From positions 3,498,456-3,562,455 of the forward strand of contig NZ_CP087132.1 in NCBI RefSeq assembly GCF_020911885.1: a stretch of DNA of 64,000 nt, given 5' to 3'. The notes under the pieces are model-generated. The model did no database searches. It was given only the letters and a program-made list of their open reading frames with translations, and was not told the origin of the DNA. Shown one piece after another: positions 30,924 through 39,411 of the stretch; position 1 is the first letter of the stretch, and the number at the start of each line of letters is the position of its first letter. Made by a program: the position numbers and the translations under genes. Origin of the DNA: Flavobacterium acetivorans (lineage in GTDB: Bacteria > Bacteroidota > Bacteroidia > Flavobacteriales > Flavobacteriaceae).

Positions 30924-31526
30924 TTATTTATTTCCCAAAGCAGGCAAATACCACTTGAATTTGACCGCCATCAAGCGTATCGAAATAATAACCAAAGAAG
31001 TGGTCAGGTACAAAATATCATCATCGAGATGGAATTTTTTCAAAATAAAAAACACAATCCCACCCAGAATACAAATAGTGGCATAAATTTCTTTTCTAAA
31101 AATCACTGGGATTTCATTACATAAAATATCTCTTGTTACACCGCCAAAACAGGCCGTCATAGTTCCAATAGCGATACATATAATAGGATGCAAACCTACA
31201 TTAATCCCCTTTTCAAGACCTATTAAAGTAAAAACTCCTAAACCAATGGTATCAAACAAAAATAAAGATGTTCGCAATTTATCCATTTTTTTTCTGAACA
31301 ATAAAGTGATTAAAAAACCCACAATTATTACATAAACATATTTTAAATCCAGCATCCATCCCACTGGAGTTCTCCCAATCATAACATCACGCAATGTTCC
31401 GCCTCCAACGGCAGTCACAAAAGCAATGATAAAAACCCCAAAAGGGTCTAATTTTTTATTCATAGCCGTTAATGCACCTGACATGGCAAAAGCCATTGTC
31501 CCTATGATGTCTAATAAATGAAACAT
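30924..31526 (-). CDS. Trimeric intracellular cation channel family (UPF0126) membrane protein
   Basis: 200 residues, about seven membrane helices arranged as two repeats. Each repeat holds the family glycine motif: AVGGGTLRDVMIGRTP and CFGGVTRDILCNEIP, which line the pore in the TRIC fold. Bacterial TRIC proteins are potassium-permeable channels; the physiological role here is unknown. The ATG at 31526 (MFHLLDIIGTMAFAMSG) begins the first helix; the frame runs open upstream to 31763 but those 79 residues lack homology features and cross the promoter. Confidence 0.88.
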   Translation of the reverse strand: MFHLLDIIGTMAFAMSGALTAMNKKLDPFGVFIIAFVTAVGGGTLRDVMIGRTPVGWMLDLKYVYVIIVGFLITLLFRKKMDKLRTSLFLFDTIGLGVFTLIGLEKGINVGLHPIICIAIGTMTACFGGVTRDILCNEIPVIFRKEIYATICILGGIVFFILKKFHLDDDILYLTTSLVIISIRLMAVKFKWYLPALGNK

Positions 31527-31582
31527 GTTTATTTTGGATTTAGATTGCAGAAAAACTGTTTTTGAATCAAAAACAATCAAAG

Positions 31583-31590
31583 CAAAATTA
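31583..31590 (-). promoter_or_regulatory. -7 box of the TRIC gene
   Basis: A perfect TAATTTTG on the minus strand, 56 bases before the ATG. A 9-bp palindrome (31557-31575) lies right at the expected transcription start. Confidence 0.45.
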
Positions 31591-31699
31591 AAGAAAAATA
31601 CTTGCGTAAAACAGTTCTGACAAAATAAATAAGCAGCTTCTTTTTCGCAGATTAGCGAATATTCTATTTTAATTTTATAAAAACTGTATTTTCTCTGTG

Positions 31700-31707
31700 T
31701 ATCTTTG
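31700..31707 (+). promoter_or_regulatory. -7 box of the TrmH-family gene
   Basis: A perfect TATCTTTG, 32 bases before the TTG start at 31740. No TTG at the usual upstream distance. Confidence 0.45.
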
Positions 31708-31739
31708 TTTGATAAATAATAATTAAATTTTAGAATCTC

Positions 31740-32525
31740 TTGAAACAAATCACTTCTATCCAAAATCCTTTCATAAAATCTTTGGTATTATTACAGGAAA
31801 AAGCAAAAAATCGCAAACAAACTGGCCGCTTTTTGATAGAAGGAAAGCGAGAAATTTCATTAGCCATAAAGGGAGGTTATGAAATAGAAACGATGTTGTT
31901 TTTGGCTGAAATTTGCTCTGAATCTGAGACAAGAAAAATTTATAACGATGCCGAATTGATCGAAATCAACAAAGAAGTCTATCAAAAACTGGCCTATCGC
32001 GATACCACCGAAGGAATATTGGCCATAGCCAAAACCAAATCATTGCAATTATCTGATTTAAAATTATCCGATAATCCCTTGATTCTTGTTGCCGAAGCTC
32101 CTGAAAAACCAGGAAATATAGGTGCTTTATTAAGAACGGCAGACGCCGCCAAGCTCGATGCGGTAATTATTGCTAATCCAAAAAGCGATTTATTCAACCC
32201 AAATATTGTCCGATCAAGTGTGGGCTGTTTATTTACCAATCAAATTGCAACGGGAACTACCTCTGAAATTATTACTTTTCTAAAAGAAAGGAAAATAAAT
32301 TTCTACTGTGCCACCTTACAAAACTCGACTTCTTATCACACCCAAGACTACACTACTCCAACCGCTTTGGTGGTAGGTACAGAAGCCACAGGTTTAACCC
32401 AGCAATGGCGAGATGCCGCCACACAAAACATCATTATTCCCATGCAAGGCGAAATCGACAGCATGAATGTTTCGGTAGCCGCTGCAATTTTGATTTTTGA
32501 AGCCAAAAGACAAAGAGGATTTTAA
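31740..32525 (+). CDS. TrmH-family RNA 2'-O-methyltransferase
   Basis: 261 residues. The N-terminal substrate-binding domain begins KQITSIQNPFIKSL, as homologues do, followed by FLIEGKREISLAI. The SPOUT domain has APEKPGNIGALLRTADAAKLDA, VVGTEATGL and SMNVSVAAAILIFEAKRQR, the knot motifs that bind S-adenosylmethionine. It should methylate an rRNA or tRNA ribose, near the RlmB/TsnR type. The start is TTG: an in-frame TAG lies at 31731-31733 and the next Met is 47 codons inside the domain. Confidence 0.9.
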   Translation: MKQITSIQNPFIKSLVLLQEKAKNRKQTGRFLIEGKREISLAIKGGYEIETMLFLAEICSESETRKIYNDAELIEINKEVYQKLAYRDTTEGILAIAKTKSLQLSDLKLSDNPLILVAEAPEKPGNIGALLRTADAAKLDAVIIANPKSDLFNPNIVRSSVGCLFTNQIATGTTSEIITFLKERKINFYCATLQNSTSYHTQDYTTPTALVVGTEATGLTQQWRDAATQNIIIPMQGEIDSMNVSVAAAILIFEAKRQRGF

Positions 32526-32595
32526 TTTTGAATTTAGAGAAATCTTAATATAAAAAGTGACTAAAACCATTATAATCAGAAGCCATAATTACTCC

Positions 32596-32626
32596 TTGCA
32601 TATATGATAACTAATCGCTATTTTTA
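32596..32626 (+). promoter_or_regulatory. Promoter of the (p)ppGpp gene
   Basis: TTG at 32596-32598, a 20-base spacer and TATTTTTA at 32619-32626 (7 of 8). The first ATG is only four bases downstream. Confidence 0.6.
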
Positions 32627-32630
32627 GAAA

Positions 32631-34865
32631 ATGAACCCTGAAGTTATGACAGAAATAGATATCGAAAAAGAAAACAAAGCAATCGCTCAGGAATATAAAG
32701 AATTACTGCGAATCAGTTACCAAACCTTGTCTACCGAAGACAAAAAACTCATTCGAAAAGCCTTTGACGTTGCCGTAGAAGCCCATAAAGAACAACGAAG
32801 AAAATCAGGCGAAGCCTATATATTTCACCCAATTGCCGTGGCAAAAATTGTTGCTTCAGAAATTGGTCTTGGAGCCACTTCTATAGCCGCCGCCTTATTG
32901 CATGACGTAGTCGAAGACACGCCTACAACAGTTAAAGACATCGAACGTTTATTTAATCCTAAAGTAGCACAGCTCGTTGAGGGATTAACCAAAATTTCTT
33001 TGGTTCAAAAAGACATGAATGTGTCTATGCAAGCCGAGAATTTTAGAAAAATGCTATTGACTCTTAATGATGATGTGCGCGTAATTCTGATAAAAATAGC
33101 TGACAGACTGCATAACATGCAGACAATGGATTCGATGGAAAATGCCAAACAAATCAAGATTGCCTCAGAAACATTATACATTTATGCTCCACTGGCACAT
33201 CGTTTGGGTTTATACAGAATAAAAAATAAACTGGAAGACTTAGGTTTAAAGTATACTGAACCCGAAGTTTACAATAGCATTGTAAGCAAAATAAAAGAAA
33301 CCAAAGAGCAACAAGATGCTTACATCAAAGATATTTCTGACGTCATAAAAACCTCTTTGGATGAGGAAGACATTGATTATATCATAAAAGGAAGGCCAAA
33401 ATCGATCTATTCGATTCGAAGAAAAATGAAAGCTCAAAACGTAAGTTTTGATGAAGTATATGATAAATTTGCCCTTCGCATCGTATACAAATCCAATCCA
33501 CATGACGAAAAGTTTTTGGCCTGGAAAATTTACTCCATCGTTACTGACCATTACAGACCCAGCCCAAGTCGGTTACGCGATTGGATTTCATCCCCTAAAT
33601 CTACCGGTTACGAAGCCTTACACATCACTGTAATGGGACCAAAAGGACGCTGGGTAGAAGTTCAGGTGCGAAGTGAACGAATGAATGAAATTGCCGAAAA
33701 AGGATATGCAGCACATTACAAATATAAAAATGGCGGATCAGAGGAAGTTGGTCTAGACCGTTGGCTAAATTTACTCAAAGAAGCCCTTGAAAATTCAGAA
33801 ACCAGTGCAGTTGATTTTGTAGAAGATTTCAAAATGAATTTGTATTCAAAAGAAATCTATATTTTCACTCCAAAAGGAGATATTAAATCCTTACCAAAAG
33901 GGGCTACTTCTCTTGATTTTGCTTTTAGTATTCACTCCGAAATAGGAATCAAAACCAGAGGAACAAGGGTAAACGGAAAATTAGTGCCTTTGAATTATGA
34001 GCTAAAAAGCGGAGATCAGGTAGAAATTATCACTTCCCAAAATCAAAAACCAACGATAAACTGGCTTGATTATGTAACTACTTCCAGAGCGAAAAACAAA
34101 ATCAGAAATGTTCTAAACGAAAACACCAAAAAAATTGCAGAAGACGGAAAAGAACTGCTAACGCGTAAATTAAAACACCTTAAAGTTAACTTAAACGAAT
34201 CGGTTGTCAATGAATTAGTTAACTTTTTCAAATTAAAAACCAGCTTGGACTTATTTTACAGAGTTGGTATAGGCTCTATAGATAACCAGCAACTCAAAGA
34301 TTTTGCTGCCCAAAAAAGCAATACTTTAATCAATTTCTTTAAAAGCAAAATTAAACGCTCAGGCCAAACTGCTGATACAGACATCCACAAGCAAGTATTA
34401 AATAGTAACTATGATATGCTTGTTTTTGGCAAAGAACAGGATAAACTGGATTATAAATTATCAACTTGCTGTAATCCAATTCCCGGAGATCTTGTTTTTG
34501 GATTTGTTACCATCAACGAAGGAATTAAAGTACATAAAAAAGACTGTCCTAATGCCATTGCCATGCAGTCCAATTATGCTTATCGAATCATGCAAGCCAA
34601 ATGGATTGATTCGACCCAACAGGAATTCAAAGCAATTCTTACGATCACTGGAATGGACTCCTTGGGACTTACTAACGAGTTGACCAAGGTGATTTCGAAC
34701 AACATGCATGTAAATATCCAAAGCTTAACCTTGAGCGGTGAAGCTGGGCTTTTTAAAGGTCAGGTGACGGTCGTGGTTCAAAACAGCACCATTTTGAAAA
34801 AACTAATCGACAATATCAAAAAAGTGGACGGAATAGATAAAGTGACCCGAATTTATAAAACCTAA
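32631..34865 (+). CDS. Bifunctional (p)ppGpp synthetase/hydrolase (RSH)
   Basis: 744 residues, a full-length RelA/SpoT homologue. The HD hydrolase site is intact (HDVVED at 91-96, later DRLHNM), so it can degrade (p)ppGpp. The synthetase domain (about 235-340) has GRPKSIYSIRRKM. TGS starts near 410 (IYIFTPKGDIKSLP), the Cys-Cys element STCCNPIPGD is near 610 and an ACT domain fills 665-744. As the only such gene in view it is probably the bifunctional Rsh. The ATG at 32631 is 4 bases after the -7 box (leaderless); a second ATG at 32646 (MTEIDIEKEN) would give a 15-base leader and is an equally good start. Confidence 0.95.
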   Translation: MNPEVMTEIDIEKENKAIAQEYKELLRISYQTLSTEDKKLIRKAFDVAVEAHKEQRRKSGEAYIFHPIAVAKIVASEIGLGATSIAAALLHDVVEDTPTTVKDIERLFNPKVAQLVEGLTKISLVQKDMNVSMQAENFRKMLLTLNDDVRVILIKIADRLHNMQTMDSMENAKQIKIASETLYIYAPLAHRLGLYRIKNKLEDLGLKYTEPEVYNSIVSKIKETKEQQDAYIKDISDVIKTSLDEEDIDYIIKGRPKSIYSIRRKMKAQNVSFDEVYDKFALRIVYKSNPHDEKFLAWKIYSIVTDHYRPSPSRLRDWISSPKSTGYEALHITVMGPKGRWVEVQVRSERMNEIAEKGYAAHYKYKNGGSEEVGLDRWLNLLKEALENSETSAVDFVEDFKMNLYSKEIYIFTPKGDIKSLPKGATSLDFAFSIHSEIGIKTRGTRVNGKLVPLNYELKSGDQVEIITSQNQKPTINWLDYVTTSRAKNKIRNVLNENTKKIAEDGKELLTRKLKHLKVNLNESVVNELVNFFKLKTSLDLFYRVGIGSIDNQQLKDFAAQKSNTLINFFKSKIKRSGQTADTDIHKQVLNSNYDMLVFGKEQDKLDYKLSTCCNPIPGDLVFGFVTINEGIKVHKKDCPNAIAMQSNYAYRIMQAKWIDSTQQEFKAILTITGMDSLGLTNELTKVISNNMHVNIQSLTLSGEAGLFKGQVTVVVQNSTILKKLIDNIKKVDGIDKVTRIYKT

Positions 34866-34930
34866 TCCCTAAACTTTAATCCAATTATTGTTTCAAAACT
34901 CACAAAATTATCCTCTTATAAGTATTAAAC

Positions 34931-34962
34931 TTGAGAACTATTAAAATAAAAAATTATCTTTG
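34931..34962 (+). promoter_or_regulatory. Promoter of fur
   Basis: TTG at 34931-34933, a 21-base spacer and a perfect TATCTTTG at 34955-34962. The ATG at 34969 is six bases later, so the leader is about two bases. Confidence 0.75.
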
Positions 34963-34968
34963 CCCAAT

Positions 34969-35442
34969 ATGACACTAATTTCCACAGATAACGACAAAAA
35001 CCAAGAAATTGTAAAAAATGTTTTTACAATGTATCTTGAACAAAAAGGACATCGAAAAACGCCTGAACGTTACTCTATACTTCAAGAAATTTACGAAAGC
35101 GAGGAACATTTTGATATAGAAAATCTTTATATCAAAATGAAAAATAAGAACTACCGTGTCAGTAGAGCCACCTTATACAATACAATAGAATTATTGTTAG
35201 ACTGTAATTTAGTGCGCAAGCATCAGTTTGGGCAAAATCAAGCTCATTATGAAAAATCGTATTTTGACAAGCAACACGATCATATTATAATGACGGATAC
35301 CGGTGAAGTAATTGAGTTTTGTGATCCTAGAATTCAAACGATTAAGAAAACCATTGAAGAAATATTTGACATTGAAATTACTAATCACTCTTTATATTTA
35401 TATGGAGTAAGGAAAACTCCAAAATCAGATACCACAATTTAG
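34969..35442 (+). CDS. fur: Fur-family metal-responsive regulator
   Basis: 157 residues. The winged-helix domain has [28 protein letters not shown] and [20 protein letters not shown]. The sensory half keeps the regulatory ligands ([24 protein letters not shown]). The structural zinc pair CxxC is absent: where Fur has ICxxCG, this has IMTDTGE. It should bind metal-loaded to operators of iron or peroxide genes; Fur, PerR and Zur cannot be told apart here. The chosen ATG is 6 bases after the -7 box; a TTG at 34960 is inside it. purA follows after 74 bases. Confidence 0.88.
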   Translation: MTLISTDNDKNQEIVKNVFTMYLEQKGHRKTPERYSILQEIYESEEHFDIENLYIKMKNKNYRVSRATLYNTIELLLDCNLVRKHQFGQNQAHYEKSYFDKQHDHIIMTDTGEVIEFCDPRIQTIKKTIEEIFDIEITNHSLYLYGVRKTPKSDTTI

Positions 35443-35516
35443 AACATACAATTTTAAAACACGAACCGCTTGAGAGCAGTTCATTCGATAAAAATTAATA
35501 ACAAATAATAAACAGA

Positions 35517-36788
35517 ATGACCGTAGATTTATTACTAGGATTACAATGGGGAGACGAAGGGAAAGGTAAAATCGTTGATGTACTTACTTCAAAATATGAT
35601 ATTATTGCTCGTTTTCAAGGAGGCCCTAATGCGGGACACACTTTAGAATTTGACGGAATAAAACATGTACTTAGAACAATTCCTTCTGGAATTTTTCATG
35701 CCAATAACGTAAACATCATCGGTAATGGTGTGGTAATTGACCCGGTTGTTTTTAAAGGTGAAATTGACGGATTGGCTAAATTTAATTTGGACTTAAAATC
35801 GAAACTAATCATTTCAAGAAAAGCCCATTTAATCTTACCGACACACCGCTTGCTTGACGCTGCTTCTGAAGCTTCAAAAGGAAAAGCAAAAATTGGTTCT
35901 ACTCTTAAAGGAATTGGACCAACGTATATGGACAAAACAGGAAGAAATGGTCTTCGTGTTGGAGATATCGAACTGGAAGATTTCAAAGAGCGTTACAGAG
36001 CTTTGGCTGACAAGCACGAAGCCATGATTGCCTTTTATGATGTTGACATTCAATACAACTTAGAAGAGTTAGAAAAAGAATTTTTTGAATCAATCGAAGA
36101 TCTAAAAAAATTAGATTTCATTGATAGCGAAGAGTATTTACACCAAGCTCAAAAAGCGGGTAAATCAATCCTATGTGAAGGTGCCCAAGGGTCTTTACTT
36201 GATGTTGATTTTGGAACATATCCATTTGTAACTTCTTCTAATACAACTGCCGCTGGTGCTTGTACTGGTTTAGGAATTGCTCCAAATAAAATCAAAGAAG
36301 TTTACGGTATTTTTAAAGCTTATGTTACCCGTGTTGGAAGCGGACCGTTCCCTACGGAACTTTTTGACGAAGACGGAACTACAATGGCACGCGTTGGAAA
36401 TGAATTTGGATCAGTTACTGGAAGACAAAGACGTTGTGGATGGTTAGACTTAGTTGCTTTAAAATATGCTGTTCAAATCAATGGTGTTACGCAACTGATG
36501 ATGATGAAAGGTGATGTTCTTTCAGGTTTTGATACTTTAAAAGTTTGTACGGATTACAACTACAAAGGAGAAAAAATAGCACATTTCCCATACAATATCG
36601 AACCGGAAAATGTTACTCCAGTTTACCAAGAATTCAAAGGTTGGAAACAAGATTTGACAGGTATGACTACTTATGACGAATTGCCTATCGAACTAAAAGA
36701 ATATATCGAGTTCATTGAAAAAGAAGTGGAAGTTCCTATCAAGATTGTTTCTGTAGGACCAGACAGAAAACAAACAATCCTTAAATAA
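35517..36788 (+). CDS. purA: Adenylosuccinate synthetase
   Basis: 423 residues. It joins IMP and aspartate with GTP, the committed step to AMP. The GTP-binding start GLQWGDEGKGKIVD, the IMP site GGPNAGHT and IGSTLKGIGPTYMDK, and the C-terminal GRQRRCGWLDLVALKYA with SVGPDRKQTI are all present. Length is normal. It lies 74 bases after fur without a terminator between them, so read-through from the fur promoter is possible, and ends at a clear terminator. Confidence 0.97.
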   Translation: MTVDLLLGLQWGDEGKGKIVDVLTSKYDIIARFQGGPNAGHTLEFDGIKHVLRTIPSGIFHANNVNIIGNGVVIDPVVFKGEIDGLAKFNLDLKSKLIISRKAHLILPTHRLLDAASEASKGKAKIGSTLKGIGPTYMDKTGRNGLRVGDIELEDFKERYRALADKHEAMIAFYDVDIQYNLEELEKEFFESIEDLKKLDFIDSEEYLHQAQKAGKSILCEGAQGSLLDVDFGTYPFVTSSNTTAAGACTGLGIAPNKIKEVYGIFKAYVTRVGSGPFPTELFDEDGTTMARVGNEFGSVTGRQRRCGWLDLVALKYAVQINGVTQLMMMKGDVLSGFDTLKVCTDYNYKGEKIAHFPYNIEPENVTPVYQEFKGWKQDLTGMTTYDELPIELKEYIEFIEKEVEVPIKIVSVGPDRKQTILK

Positions 36789-36796
36789 GATTCACT

Positions 36797-36824
36797 AACG
36801 CTCTGAGATTTCAGAGCGTTTTTT
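36797..36824 (+). terminator. Terminator of purA
   Basis: A 10-bp perfect stem (36797-36806 with 36811-36820), 4-base loop and T6. Confidence 0.95.
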
Positions 36825-36888
36825 ATTACATCAATTTCCACGAATTAATTTATGTCATTTGTGGTTAAAAAACAATAAACTCAAACGC

Positions 36889-37470
36889 ATGAACGACCCA
36901 AAAATAGAAATCAAAAAAACCGAATTACTTTCTGATAATTGGTACATTTTGAACAAAGTAACTTTTGACTACCAAAAAAAAGACAATACTTGGATAACCC
37001 AAAAAAGAGAAGTCTACGATCGCGGCAATGGCGCTGCCATTCTGCTTTACAACTCACAAAAAAAGACCGTAATCCTAACCAAGCAATTTAGACTACCTAC
37101 TTATCTTAACGGAAATGAATCGGGCATGATGATCGAAGTTTGTGCTGGGCTATTAGACGAAGATAATCCTGAAGAATGTATTATCAGAGAAACCGAAGAA
37201 GAAACCGGTTACCGCATCGCTAACATTCAGAAAGTGATGGAAACCTATATGTCTCCTGGCGCCGTAACCGAAATTTTATATTTATTCGTTGGTGAATATG
37301 ACCAATCAATGAAAGTTAGCGAAGGTGGTGGTGTAGAACACGAAGAGGAGAATATTGAAGTTATGGAAATGTCCTATGATGAAGCTTACGCTATGATTGA
37401 GTCGGGGCAAATAAAAGATGCTAAAACTATCCTACTGTTGCAATATGCCAAAATTAAAGGACTTATTTAG
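36889..37470 (+). CDS. nudK: Nudix hydrolase of the NudK (GDP-mannose pyrophosphatase) type
   Basis: 193 residues. The Nudix box runs GLLDEDNPEECIIRETEEETGY, with the metal-binding RETEEETG core. Its spacing is that of NudK rather than the ADP-ribose type. The family-specific parts VYDRGNGAAILLYN and YMSPGAVTEILYLFVGEYD also match NudK, which splits GDP-mannose and similar sugars. The ATG at 36889 is used; an in-frame TTG at 36859 lies among AT-rich leader. Single gene between two terminators. Confidence 0.85.
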   Translation: MNDPKIEIKKTELLSDNWYILNKVTFDYQKKDNTWITQKREVYDRGNGAAILLYNSQKKTVILTKQFRLPTYLNGNESGMMIEVCAGLLDEDNPEECIIRETEEETGYRIANIQKVMETYMSPGAVTEILYLFVGEYDQSMKVSEGGGVEHEEENIEVMEMSYDEAYAMIESGQIKDAKTILLLQYAKIKGLI

Positions 37471-37491
37471 AAAATGAATTTCCATTTTATA

Positions 37492-37532
37492 AAAAAAGGA
37501 TAATAAAGCAAAACGCTTCATTATCCTTTTTT
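37492..37532. terminator. Terminator between convergent genes
   Basis: A stem of about 18 bp (37492-37509 with 37515-37532), one imperfect pair and a 5-base loop, followed by T-rich sequence. It serves nudK and the convergent peroxiredoxin gene. Confidence 0.85.
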
Positions 37533-37554
37533 ATTTTTTAAAAAACAATCTCTT

Positions 37555-38193
37555 TTACTTATTGGGTTGAGGAGTCATACGCAAATAAGGTTTTATTTGT
37601 TGGTATCCCTTTGGAAATTTTAGCGGAATTTCACTGTCCGGCACCGAGGTAGAAATCACTACGTCTTCTCCGTCTTTCCAGTTGGCTGGTGTAGCAACAC
37701 TATATTCTGATGTCAATTGTAAGCTGTCAATAACACGCAGAATTTCGTCAAAATTCCTTCCTGTTGACGCAGGATAAGTAAGCATTAATTTTATCTTTTT
37801 ATCTGGAGCAATGATAAAAACAGATCGCACTGTAAAATGATCATTGGCATTAGGATGGATCATATCGTACAAAGTTGCCACTCGCCTATCTTCATCGGCG
37901 ATAATAGGAAAATTAACCGTAGTATGCTGGGTTTTGTTTATGTCTTTTATCCATTCTAAGTGCGAAGCTAATCCATCTACGCTCAATGCAATAACTTTAG
38001 TTTCTCTCTTTTCAAACTCTTTAGAATAATTGGCTACGGTACCTAATTCGGTTGTACAAACAGGTGTAAAATCAGCCGGATGAGAAAATAATACTCCCCA
38101 AGAATCGCCTAACCATTCATGAAAATGAATTTTGCCCAGAGTTGTTTCTGCTTCAAAGTCTGGAGCTATATCTCCTAATCGTAATGTTGCCAT
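37555..38193 (-). CDS. 1-Cys peroxiredoxin (Prx6 type)
   Basis: 212 residues. It reduces peroxides in the cytoplasm. The active site HPADFTPVCTTEL puts the peroxidatic Cys at 46, and this is the only cysteine in the protein, so there is no resolving Cys. The long C-terminal part (TPANWKDGEDVVI, YLRMTPQPNK) is typical of the Prx6 group with its dimer extension. Arg in TGRNFDEILRVIDSLQL completes the site. It has its own promoter. Confidence 0.93.
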   Translation of the reverse strand: MATLRLGDIAPDFEAETTLGKIHFHEWLGDSWGVLFSHPADFTPVCTTELGTVANYSKEFEKRETKVIALSVDGLASHLEWIKDINKTQHTTVNFPIIADEDRRVATLYDMIHPNANDHFTVRSVFIIAPDKKIKLMLTYPASTGRNFDEILRVIDSLQLTSEYSVATPANWKDGEDVVISTSVPDSEIPLKFPKGYQQIKPYLRMTPQPNK

Positions 38194-38218
38194 GATAAAT
38201 ACCGTTTTTAAGTTACTC

Positions 38219-38248
38219 TAAAATTACTAAAAAAAATCTAGAGTACAA
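38219..38248 (-). promoter_or_regulatory. Promoter of the peroxiredoxin gene
   Basis: On the minus strand TTG (38248-38246), a 19-base spacer and TAATTTTA (38226-38219), 7 of 8 to consensus. Confidence 0.55.
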
Positions 38249-38315
38249 GCAAGAGTCCTTGCAAATAAAAATCTAAAAAACTAATAAACAACTACTTGAA
38301 TAACTCCCCATAAAA

Positions 38316-39227
38316 TCAAAGATAGGTTACGATAAGATACCAAAAAGCCAAGGTGATAAAAGAAAGTGGAATCCCAAAACCAATCATCATACTACTCAAT
38401 CGCGGTTTTAAACCATAGGAAGAGGCTAAAATACTAGCTGTTATCATAGGCGCCATAGCCGCTTCCATAATAGCAACATGAATCATTTTGGAATTTTGGC
38501 CCAAAAGCACCACATATAAAAAATAAAATAAGGCGGGTGTCAGCAGTAGTTTAAACAAAAGGCCCAATCCTAAAAATTTCAGATGCTTGCTTTTCCGGTC
38601 AAATTGCAATTGTAAACCAACGGAAAGCATCGCCAGTGGTGTCATCACGCTACCTACTTTTTGCAAAAGCAACTGGAACAACTGATGGAAATCGAAACCA
38701 GAAAAATTCATTACACAAGCAATCAAAAAAGCAATAAATGGAGGAAAAAAAAGGATTTTTTTGGCAATAAAAATTCCGCTAGGACTACCGGAAGAATAAA
38801 GTGTTGCTACCAAAATCCCAAAAGTTGACAACACTACAAAAGTACCGGGTTGATCTACTAAAATTGCCATCTTCAAACCTTCATCTCCATACAAGGCCTG
38901 AATGATAGGAAAACCTAAAAAGGATGTGTTCCCAAAACCTGCCGTTATAATCAAACAACCTGTTAACTTCCTCGACCAACCGAACCTATTTCCCATAAAC
39001 TTGAAAAACAAATAGGAAAAAAGAAAACCAATCCAAGCCACACCAATAGGATATAACAGCTGATTATTCCAATGAATCTTTGGTATATAATACAAAGCCA
39101 AAGCAGGAAGGCAAACAAAAATTACAATCTTATTTAATAATTTATAGGTATTGGTAGGAAAGCATTTTACACGTTGTAAAACAAGCCCTAGAAATAAGAA
39201 AAAAAAGATTAATATAAAGTTATACAT
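38316..39227 (-). CDS. AEC-family (auxin efflux carrier-like) transporter
   Basis: 303 residues with about ten membrane helices in two halves of five, the AEC layout. Landmarks are NKIVIFVCLPALALYYIPKI in helix 2, GFGNTSFLGFPIIQALYG (the conserved N-x-x-x-x-G-x-P of helix 4), and the second-half counterpart MEAAMAPMITASILASSYGL. AEC proteins export small organic acids or amino acids; the substrate is not predictable. It lies 122 bases upstream of the peroxiredoxin gene, which has its own promoter. Confidence 0.88.
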   Translation of the reverse strand: MYNFILIFFFLFLGLVLQRVKCFPTNTYKLLNKIVIFVCLPALALYYIPKIHWNNQLLYPIGVAWIGFLFSYLFFKFMGNRFGWSRKLTGCLIITAGFGNTSFLGFPIIQALYGDEGLKMAILVDQPGTFVVLSTFGILVATLYSSGSPSGIFIAKKILFFPPFIAFLIACVMNFSGFDFHQLFQLLLQKVGSVMTPLAMLSVGLQLQFDRKSKHLKFLGLGLLFKLLLTPALFYFLYVVLLGQNSKMIHVAIMEAAMAPMITASILASSYGLKPRLSSMMIGFGIPLSFITLAFWYLIVTYL

Positions 39228-39411
39228 GTCCCCACAAATATATTTACTAATTTGAAAATATCATAGAGTACAAACAAAAACCTCACAGTAGAACTATAGA
39301 ATTCATTTCTTAATTTTTTAAGTAAGGATTAACTAAATTATCCGCATAAAAAACAAAAAAAAATAAATAATTCATGTTTAAGTACTAATTTTACTAAAAT
39401 GACTTTAAGTT

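Noticed and set aside
31527..31763. 79-residue N-terminal extension of the TRIC protein
   Set aside because: It would start upstream of a perfect -7 box and overlap the divergent methyltransferase start; no family member has it.
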